Source: Chthonomonas sp. UBA2387
GTDB lineage: Bacteria > Armatimonadota > Fimbriimonadia > Fimbriimonadales > Fimbriimonadaceae
Assembly (NCBI GenBank): GCA_002343445.1
Contig: DDSP01000018.1
Span: forward strand, 22,873 to 77,920
Direction of reading: 5' to 3'
Length of the DNA: 55,048 nt
The translations under genes and the position numbers were made by a program. The notes under the pieces are model-generated. The model was given only the letters and a program-made list of their open reading frames with translations, did not search any database and was not told the DNA's origin. Of this stretch, positions 49,148 through 55,048 are shown in pieces (the first letter of the stretch is position 1; every line of letters starts with the position of its first letter).

Positions 49148-50002
49148 GTGTACCGAACCGTCGCCGCCTCGGTCTCCGGCCTCTTCGATTACGCCGGCCT
49201 GTTTCCGCCAGCCGCGTTGAGCATGGCCGACGCCGCCGAGGAGTACCGGAGATGGTGCCACGAGCCGCTGACCGCTGCGTTCGTCTGCCCGTCGGACCGT
49301 CTCGCCGAGCTGTCCACCTACTTTGGGAGCGACCCATCACTGCCCGTTGCGGTTCTCCTTGCCGATCCAGCGCAGGCATTCGAGATACCTCCCGGCCTGC
49401 AAGTCGTCTCGCTCGAGACGAAAGCAGCCTCGCCAGCCGGACTGAAGGCGCTGGCTCGTCTTGCGGAGAGGCTCGCCGATGCGGGCCACGAACCGGCATC
49501 GTTTGTCGAAGTGCCCTTTGGCGAGGGGCTCTCGGATGCGCTGGCGGATTTGGCGGAGGCCGAAGTTGGCGCGAAGGTGCGATTGGGAGGCATGACCCCC
49601 GGCGCTTTCCCCAAGACCGACGATGTCGCGGCATTCATCGTCGAGGCCGTGGACCTTCGACTCGAGGTCAAGTTGACCGCTGGGCTCCATCACCCCGCTA
49701 CGGGCGAGCACCCGATCTCGGCCAAGGACCCGAGCCTTGGCACTGCCCGGATGTTCGGGTTTCTCAATTGCGTTCTGGCGTTTGCCGCGACCGAATCGCT
49801 GGGAGCGCCCCGCTCGCTGGTGGCCCGCATCTTGGATGCGCCTGCCGAAGCGATGCGTTGGTCGGAGCAATCGGTCGAGGTCTGCGGCGAAGCGATTTCG
49901 TCGGAGGCATTGACCGATGCCCGCGACGCCTTGACTTCGATCGGAAGTTGCTCGATCCACGAACCCGTCGCCGACCTGACCACAATGGGGCTGTGGCCAT
50001 GA
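49148..50002 (+). CDS. Uncharacterised protein coupled to fumarylacetoacetase
   Basis: A 284-residue soluble protein with no signal peptide. Its most striking segments are VRLGGMTPGAFPKTDD (about 140-155) and LEVKLTAGLHHPATGEHP (about 173-190), which look like the strand-loop pattern of a TIM-barrel-like enzyme. I have seen similar motifs in unnamed proteins but cannot assign a reaction. The GTG start at 49148 is chosen because TACACT ends 6 nt before it. The stop overlaps the fahA start (ATGA at 49999-50002), so it probably acts in the same pathway. Confidence 0.75.
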   Translation: MYRTVAASVSGLFDYAGLFPPAALSMADAAEEYRRWCHEPLTAAFVCPSDRLAELSTYFGSDPSLPVAVLLADPAQAFEIPPGLQVVSLETKAASPAGLKALARLAERLADAGHEPASFVEVPFGEGLSDALADLAEAEVGAKVRLGGMTPGAFPKTDDVAAFIVEAVDLRLEVKLTAGLHHPATGEHPISAKDPSLGTARMFGFLNCVLAFAATESLGAPRSLVARILDAPAEAMRWSEQSVEVCGEAISSEALTDARDALTSIGSCSIHEPVADLTTMGLWP

Positions 50003-51276
50003 AGACATTCGTTGTCCCCGGCGATTGGCGGAGTTGGGTTCCCGTCGCGCCGGAATCGCACTTTCCCATCCAGAACCTGCCGTACGGCATCTTCTCAACC
50101 CGCGACGGACGCCCCGCTCGCGTGGGCGTGGCCATTGGCGAGTTCATCCTGGACACCGGCTTGCTGCACGACGCCGGTCTGCTCGACGGCCCCGACGTGT
50201 TTAGCGCCGACACGCTGAACCCCCTGATGAGCTTGGGCCGAGGCGCGTGGACCGCTCTTCGCCAGCGACTGGCCGAATTGCTGCGCGACAGCGAGCCCGT
50301 CCTTCGCGACGACGAGCGGTTGCGTGCCCGAGTCTTGGTGCCGATGGCCGACGCCACGTTGCACATGCCCGTCCACATCGGGGCGTTCGTGGACTTCTAC
50401 AGCAGCGAGCAGCACGCATCGAACGTGGGGCGCATGTTCCGCGACCCCGAAAGACCGTTGCTGCCCAACTGGAAGCACTTGCCCGTCGGCTACAACGGAC
50501 GGGCGTCGAGCGTGGTGGGATCGGGAACAGACGTCATACGCCCTTGCGGTCAGACCGTCACTTCCAACGAGGGGCCGCCTTCCTTCGGGCCGAGCCGGCA
50601 ACTGGATTTCGAGTTGGAAGTTGGCTTCTTTACTGGTGCCGACAACCCTCTTGGCGACACCGTGGCGGAAGATCAGGTGGACGACTTCGTGTTTGGACTG
50701 GTGCTGGTCAACGATTGGTCGGCTCGCGACGTCCAGCGCTGGGAATACGCCCCGCTCGGCCCGTTCCTGGCCAAGTCCTTCGCGACTTCGATCAGCCCCT
50801 GGGTGGTGCCGGTGGACGCCCTGCTGCCGTTCCGAGTGCCCGGCCCCGAGCAAGACCCCACACCCTTGCCGCACCTGCAGACCGCTCTGCCGTGGCACTT
50901 CGACGTCCAGCTCGAGGTGGCCATCCAGACCGATCGGGCGACGAAGCCTCAACGTGTTTGCCGCACGAACTTTCGCCACATGTATTGGAGCCTGGCCCAA
51001 CAACTTTTGCACCAGGCAAGCAACGGCACGAACGTTCAGGTCGGCGACCTCTACGCGAGCGGCACCATCAGCGGGCCCGACCCCGACTCGTACGGGTCGA
51101 TGCTCGAACTTGCGTGGCGCGGCGAAAGGCCGATTGCGATCGAGGAAACGGGCGAGACGCGCGTGTTCATCCACGATGGCGACCGAGTTTTGATGAGCGG
51201 TTGGGCCCAAGGAGCAGGGTTTCGTGTGGGTTTTGGGGAACTCTGCAATCGGGTGGCTCCTGCACGCGTGCGCTGA
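49999..51276 (+). CDS. fahA: Fumarylacetoacetase
   Basis: A 425-residue hydrolase that splits 4-fumarylacetoacetate to fumarate and acetoacetate, the last step of tyrosine/homogentisate breakdown. It has an N-terminal SH3-like domain and the catalytic FAH domain. Metal-binding and active-site segments are DFYSSEQHASNVG (about 132-144), ELEVGFFTG and NDWSARDVQRWEY (about 235-247). Length matches the eukaryotic and bacterial enzymes. The usual partners hmgA and hpd are not in the window. The ATG overlaps the upstream stop. Confidence 0.96.
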   Translation: MKTFVVPGDWRSWVPVAPESHFPIQNLPYGIFSTRDGRPARVGVAIGEFILDTGLLHDAGLLDGPDVFSADTLNPLMSLGRGAWTALRQRLAELLRDSEPVLRDDERLRARVLVPMADATLHMPVHIGAFVDFYSSEQHASNVGRMFRDPERPLLPNWKHLPVGYNGRASSVVGSGTDVIRPCGQTVTSNEGPPSFGPSRQLDFELEVGFFTGADNPLGDTVAEDQVDDFVFGLVLVNDWSARDVQRWEYAPLGPFLAKSFATSISPWVVPVDALLPFRVPGPEQDPTPLPHLQTALPWHFDVQLEVAIQTDRATKPQRVCRTNFRHMYWSLAQQLLHQASNGTNVQVGDLYASGTISGPDPDSYGSMLELAWRGERPIAIEETGETRVFIHDGDRVLMSGWAQGAGFRVGFGELCNRVAPARVR

Positions 51277-51296
51277 GTCGCCCGTAGGAGATCGCC

Positions 51297-52220
51297 ATGA
51301 GAATCCTTCTCGCCACCGACGGTTCGAAACACAGCCTGCTCGCCGAAGCGTTGCTGGCCAAACTGCCCCAAACCCGGGGGGCCAAGGTGGACTGCGCTCA
51401 CGCGGTCCCCTCGCCGCTCGCGTTTGTGGCCACAGTTCCCCCGATGGGCGGGTTGGGCTTGGCAGACCAGTCGGCTGCCATTTGGGAGGCTGCCCTCGCC
51501 GAGGGCCGCAAAGTCGCCGAGGCAGGCGCCGCGCGGATGCGGGCCCGTGGGTTCGACGCGTTGCCCTTGGTTTTGGAGGGAGACCCCGGCAACGCATTGC
51601 TCGACCAAGCGGACGACCAGTACGACCTGATCGCATTGGGCTCCAAGGGCGAAAGCGCGATCAAGAGCTTTCTGCTCGGCAGCGTGGCCCGGAAGTTGCT
51701 CAGCCACAGCCCGGTCAGCCTGCTCATCGCTCGGTGCGGACACGACCAGACCCCCGAGCAGGCCATTGAGCGCTTGGAGTCCAAGTCAAAACTCGACGTG
51801 CTCGTGGCCGTAGATGGCTCCGCAGGCTCGATCAACGCGGTACAGACCATCAGCAGTGCGCCCGACAAGGCGTTCGGCAAGGTCGTCCCTGTTTGCGTCC
51901 ATCCCTTGATCGTGACGCCCACGGGGATCGAGCCCTCGATGTTCCGCGACACCTACGACGAGGACGAGATGCGAGCGAAGAACCTGGTGAGCGGCGCCGA
52001 AGACACTTTGGGCCGAGTTGCCGACGAGGTATTGGGGCGAGCGGTCCTCGCGCGTCCCGCCCACGGCTTGATCGGCGTGGCCGAGAAGGAGGCCGCCGAC
52101 CTGCTGGTGATCGGCGCAACCCGACACGGGGCGCTGGAGCGGTTCTTCATCGGCAGCGTCAGCTACGAAGTCGCCACCGAAGCGCCTTGCTCGGTGCTGG
52201 TCGTCCGCCGCAAGGGATAA
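51297..52220 (+). CDS. Tandem universal stress protein
   Basis: A 307-residue cytosolic protein with two USP domains (about 1-145 and 165-305). Each has the ATP-binding pattern G-2x-G-9x-G-S: GSKGESAIKSFLLGS (about 116-130) and GATRHGALERFFIGS (about 270-284). Both domains should therefore bind ATP. AGGAG lies 6 nt before the ATG. It follows fahA by 20 bp and may be co-transcribed. Confidence 0.9.
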   Translation: MRILLATDGSKHSLLAEALLAKLPQTRGAKVDCAHAVPSPLAFVATVPPMGGLGLADQSAAIWEAALAEGRKVAEAGAARMRARGFDALPLVLEGDPGNALLDQADDQYDLIALGSKGESAIKSFLLGSVARKLLSHSPVSLLIARCGHDQTPEQAIERLESKSKLDVLVAVDGSAGSINAVQTISSAPDKAFGKVVPVCVHPLIVTPTGIEPSMFRDTYDEDEMRAKNLVSGAEDTLGRVADEVLGRAVLARPAHGLIGVAEKEAADLLVIGATRHGALERFFIGSVSYEVATEAPCSVLVVRRKG

Positions 52221-52232
52221 GCTGGGTCGGTC

Positions 52233-52616
52233 ATGACCACGCACGACGATATCCGGGCCATCTGTTCCCGTCTGCCGGGTTCGATCGAAGGCGTCGGTCG
52301 CTTCGGGTTCTCCGTGATGGTCAAAGGCAGGGCCAAAGGGTTCGCTTGGACGTGGGCCGAGCGCGTTCACCCCAAGCGGCCCAAGGTCATCAACGACCGC
52401 GTGCTGGCCATCAGCGTGCCCAATCTCGAGGCCAAGGACTTGCTGCTCGCTTCCGAACCGGGCTTTCTGTTCACCGAGCCCCACTACGACGGCTTCCCGG
52501 CGGTGTTGGCCCGGCTCGACGACGCAACCCCGGAGCAGATCGAGGAGTTGCTCGTCGAGGCATGGCGCTGCAAAGCTCCGCCTGCGTTGCTCGAGGCGTT
52601 CGACCTTGGTGGGTGA
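52233..52616 (+). CDS. MmcQ/YjbR family DNA-binding-like protein
   Basis: A 127-residue cytosolic protein of the MmcQ/YjbR family (CyaY-like fold). The family pattern is visible in HDDIRAICSRLPGSIEG, FLFTEPHYDGFPAVLARL and ELLVEAWRCKAP. The structure of YjbR suggests nucleic-acid binding, but the function is unproven. TAAGCT, which includes the preceding stop, ends 9 nt before the ATG. Confidence 0.88.
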   Translation: MTTHDDIRAICSRLPGSIEGVGRFGFSVMVKGRAKGFAWTWAERVHPKRPKVINDRVLAISVPNLEAKDLLLASEPGFLFTEPHYDGFPAVLARLDDATPEQIEELLVEAWRCKAPPALLEAFDLGG

Positions 52617-52710
52617 GCCTTGCGACTGGAGGACTCCGAACCGCATGGCCTCTGGGGCTCGGCAGGGACCGGAGCAGGAGCGCACGGGTGCGTGTGGAAC
52701 CGAATCGCCG

Positions 52711-53703
52711 ATGAACTCACTCCGCGTCGGTGTCGCCGGACTCATTCATGGCCACGTTTGGGGCCTGATCGACTCGTGGGCCAAGGTCGAGGGGGCGGAA
52801 CTGACCGCCGTCGCCGACCACACTCCCCTGCTCGAACGCGCCAAAGACCGCTTCGCTCGCACCTACACCGACTGGCGCGAAATGCTGGACAAGGAGACGC
52901 TCGATGCCCTCGTGGTGACCAGCGACAACCGCGAATCCGCCGAAATCGCCGTGGCCGCCCTGGGCAAGGGCATCCCGTGCCTCGTCGAGAAAGCCATGGC
53001 CGCCAACGTGGCCGACGCCGAGCGGATGCTCGAAGCGCAACGCGCCTCGGGCAAGCTCCTGGTGATCAACTGGCCGTTCTGCTGGTCGCCCTGGGTCCAT
53101 GAACTCAAGCGCCAGTTGGACTCGGGTGTCATCGGCCCGGTGTTTCATTTCCGCTTCCGCAACGGGCACCATGGGCCAAAGGAAATCGGCTGCGACGAGT
53201 GGTTCGTGGGTTGGCTCTACGACGAGGAGCGCAACGGCGGCGGCGCTTTGGCCGACTTCTGCGGGTACGGCGCCGTACTGAGCCGATGGCTTTTCGGCAT
53301 GCCGACCACCGTGTTCGGTGTGCGCGACAACTTCACGAAGGCCTACGACGTACCGGACGATCACGCGATCCTTCTGGCTCGCTACCCCAAAATGACGGCC
53401 GAACTCGAGGGCACCTGGGCCACCTACGGGTTCGACGAGAGCGCCAACCCGGTCGTCCACGGGCGAGACGGCACCATCGGAGTGTATGGCAACACGTTGC
53501 GCATCTACCGCGCGGGGCGCGAGGTCGAAGTGGTTGAAGCGCCCGATCTGGACGTTCGATCGCCAGCGGCATACTTCGCGACGCTGCTTGAAACGGGTGG
53601 CGAACCGGAGGGCATGCTGCACCCCCTGGTCTCGGCGGACGCCGTGCGCATCGTGGAAGCCGGCCGGAACAGCGCCGCTTCGGGCTGCGCCGAGCCACTC
53701 TAG
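52711..53703 (+). CDS. Gfo/Idh/MocA family oxidoreductase (second)
   Basis: A 330-residue NAD(P)-binding dehydrogenase. The N terminus LRVGVAGLIHGHVWG replaces the usual GxGxxG loop with GLIHGH. The EKP motif is replaced by EKAMA, in CLVEKAMA (about 94-101). The middle of the C-terminal domain has GGGALADFCGYGAVLSRWLFG. It is distinct from the copy at 41987-43129. The start is ATG 52711 (MNSLRVGVAG). Confidence 0.85.
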   Translation: MNSLRVGVAGLIHGHVWGLIDSWAKVEGAELTAVADHTPLLERAKDRFARTYTDWREMLDKETLDALVVTSDNRESAEIAVAALGKGIPCLVEKAMAANVADAERMLEAQRASGKLLVINWPFCWSPWVHELKRQLDSGVIGPVFHFRFRNGHHGPKEIGCDEWFVGWLYDEERNGGGALADFCGYGAVLSRWLFGMPTTVFGVRDNFTKAYDVPDDHAILLARYPKMTAELEGTWATYGFDESANPVVHGRDGTIGVYGNTLRIYRAGREVEVVEAPDLDVRSPAAYFATLLETGGEPEGMLHPLVSADAVRIVEAGRNSAASGCAEPL

Positions 53704-53715
53704 CGCGGCAGACGC

Positions 53716-54843
53716 TCAGCGGCGATTGGACAGCATCTGGCGGATCGCGACGGCCCACCCGAGGTCGGCGATGTTGGTGAACCCGTGCGGGGCGCCGGGG
53801 CGGGCGGGCCGCTTCTCCCAGTTCTCAAACGACCACAGCGCCATGTGCGAGTCTTTCCCCCGGACCAGGGTGTAGTAGCCGATGGTCAACTGGGGGTGGT
53901 CTTCGTCGTCCACCGTGTACCACTCGGGCTGGGCGTTCATCACGTAGTCCCAAGCCCGTTCGGCGCGTTGCGCCGCCACCTCGGAGTCCAGCCCCTCGAC
54001 GCGCAAGAGGTCGGGAAACACCTGGCTCATCAGGTCGGGGTACCAAGCCTCGCCCGGCATGTCGGGCGCGTAGTCGGCCCAGCGGTAGGCGCCGACCTCT
54101 TCGAGGTACAGCGCGTGGATGCCCGCCGCGATCTCCAGAGAGACCTCGCGGAAGAACGGGCCGTGCGCATCGCCGATGCGGTCCAGCACTTCTGCGAAGT
54201 CGCGCAATCCCGCATAGGCCTCGCAGTTGTCCATCAGGTAGCCCGTGTCGGGAAGGGGCTCGCCGGTGTTAAGGTGCTTCGAGCCCTTTTGAAAGACGCG
54301 TACGAGTCCGGGAATCGCACTTTCCTTGCCTTTGATCTGCTCGGTGATGTTCGCTCTCGCCACGGCCTTCAACATATCGCGCTGGTAGCGGAGCCAATCG
54401 TAGTCTCCCGTGCGGCGAACGTACGCGGCAGCCAGCGAGAGCAGCGTTCCCGCGTAGGCGTCGTGGCTGTCGGGTTGTCGTGGCCGTTCGAACTGGGCGT
54501 CTTCGAAGTCGGGCACGGTGTACCCGGCGCCCTCGCGCAGCCCCACGTTGCGGAGGTAGGCGTCGAGATGGGCCTTGGCCTTCTCGGGGAAGTCGTCCAC
54601 CAGCAGAAGCAGGGCTTGGTTGGCGAAGTACCAGTTGATGCCGCCTCGTGGGGTGTGCCGGATCGCGCCGGTGTAGATGCCCTCGGTCACCTCGAATTCG
54701 GCCAGCGTGCCCCGCAGGTCCTTGAAAGGGTCCAAGGGCTTCATCGCCGGGCTGGGGGTGTCGGAGACGTTCGGGAGTTCCACGGCCCGGGAAGGGGCCG
54801 CCACAACCACGGCGAGCATCAAGGCGGTGAACGTCGGGATCAT
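53716..54843 (-). CDS. Secreted alpha/alpha-barrel-like protein, possible glycan-active enzyme
   Basis: A 375-residue exported protein. It has a signal peptide (MIPTFTALMLAVVVAAPSRA) and an all-helical mature region with repeated GxxNWYFANQALLLL-, DSHDAYAGTLLSLAAAYV- and NCEAYAGLRDFAEVL-type segments, typical of (alpha/alpha)6 barrels such as GH88/GH105, GH127 or polysaccharide lyases. No catalytic residues can be named with confidence. It overlaps the response regulator stop upstream (ATGA at 54840-54843). Confidence 0.7.
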   Translation of the reverse strand: MIPTFTALMLAVVVAAPSRAVELPNVSDTPSPAMKPLDPFKDLRGTLAEFEVTEGIYTGAIRHTPRGGINWYFANQALLLLVDDFPEKAKAHLDAYLRNVGLREGAGYTVPDFEDAQFERPRQPDSHDAYAGTLLSLAAAYVRRTGDYDWLRYQRDMLKAVARANITEQIKGKESAIPGLVRVFQKGSKHLNTGEPLPDTGYLMDNCEAYAGLRDFAEVLDRIGDAHGPFFREVSLEIAAGIHALYLEEVGAYRWADYAPDMPGEAWYPDLMSQVFPDLLRVEGLDSEVAAQRAERAWDYVMNAQPEWYTVDDEDHPQLTIGYYTLVRGKDSHMALWSFENWEKRPARPGAPHGFTNIADLGWAVAIRQMLSNRR

Positions 54844-55048
54844 GGCTGGGAGAGGATTCCACGCAAGGCGGCGGGCAGGTCCTCAATGTTCATCTCGGAC
54901 TTGTGGACGATCTGCTCCACCCTTCCGCGAAGATTCCTAACATCTTTGTCGGTCAGATCTTTGGCCGTGACGATCACGACGGGAATGTCGCGCCACTCGG
55001 GGTTCTTCTTCAGTTCGCCCACCACCTGGAAGCCGTCCATCACGGGCA
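54840..55048 (-). CDS. Response regulator receiver domain, C-terminal end (cut by the window)
   Basis: The last 68 residues of a CheY-like domain. The visible part starts at the MPVMDGF segment that follows the phospho-acceptor Asp. IPVVIVTAKD (switch Thr) follows, then a C-terminal region with a KSEM segment where the conserved Lys is expected. The N-terminal half lies beyond 55048, so fusion to another domain upstream cannot be excluded. Confidence 0.85.
   Translation of the reverse strand, partial: PVMDGFQVVGELKKNPEWRDIPVVIVTAKDLTDKDVRNLRGRVEQIVHKSEMNIEDLPAALRGILSQP

Overview
The window is a 55 kb, GC-rich bacterial chromosome segment from a diderm. Several features together suggest the Armatimonadota, probably class Fimbriimonadia: two PEP-CTERM proteins, a MutL/GlmL-family ATPase, a Ser/Thr kinase with a non-canonical glycine loop, an oversized H+-pyrophosphatase, and many genes without a Shine-Dalgarno site but with a TANNNT box just before the start codon. 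This placement is an inference from protein style; no rRNA or other phylogenetic marker is present.

Layout. 1-1.9 kb: the 3' part of a tRNA-Pro(CGG), a Fic protein whose start is embedded in an array of six half-sites, and a small exported protein. 1.9-6.2 kb: a tightly overlapped operon of a beta-hydroxyacid dehydrogenase plus the ATPase and two permeases of a BMP-type nucleoside/sugar ABC transporter. 6.2-18 kb: a lipoprotein, a very large membrane pyrophosphatase, a cation-diffusion transporter, a stand-alone cyclic-nucleotide-binding protein, a lipoprotein, a GH38 alpha-mannosidase and a GlmL-like ATPase. 18-27 kb: cell-surface genes, namely a PEP-CTERM protein, an rmlB-rmlA-NlpC/P60 operon, a 931-residue secreted protein and a 682-residue CsgG/FlgT-like protein with a Gly/Thr tract. 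27-37.6 kb: housekeeping and stress genes (coaE, a response regulator, bcp, CBS, bifunctional nuclease, a second cyclic-nucleotide module, a PEP-CTERM serine protease, the def-fmt-TolB-like operon, a NYN-domain protein, a TlpA-like lipoprotein, coaD). 37.6-44.5 kb: a transmembrane kinase, an ECF sigma factor with a coupled transmembrane regulator carrying an STN-like domain, a YceI operon, a Gfo/Idh/MocA oxidoreductase and a dut-TPR operon. 44.5-55 kb: xylulokinase, two small candidate genes, a repeat lipoprotein behind a strong promoter, MsrB, a fumarylacetoacetase operon, a tandem USP, YjbR, a second Gfo/Idh/MocA gene, a secreted alpha/alpha-barrel-like protein and the end of a response regulator.

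Genes working together: the ABC permeases and ATPase form one transporter but no substrate-binding protein is nearby; def and fmt handle N-formylmethionine; rmlA/rmlB make dTDP-4-keto-6-deoxyglucose; the sigma factor and its overlapping membrane partner should form a signalling pair; bcp, MsrB, TlpA and USP point to redox and stress upkeep. There is no CRISPR array, no intact insertion sequence and no prophage.

The most interesting signals are non-coding: a recurrent TANNNT box 6-9 nt upstream of start codons (leaderless transcription), a small repeat family whose hairpin stems covary around a fixed CTCCGT loop, and the six-half-site array at the Fic start. Among proteins, the roughly 250-residue insertion in the pyrophosphatase and the sigma-coupled STN-domain protein stand out.
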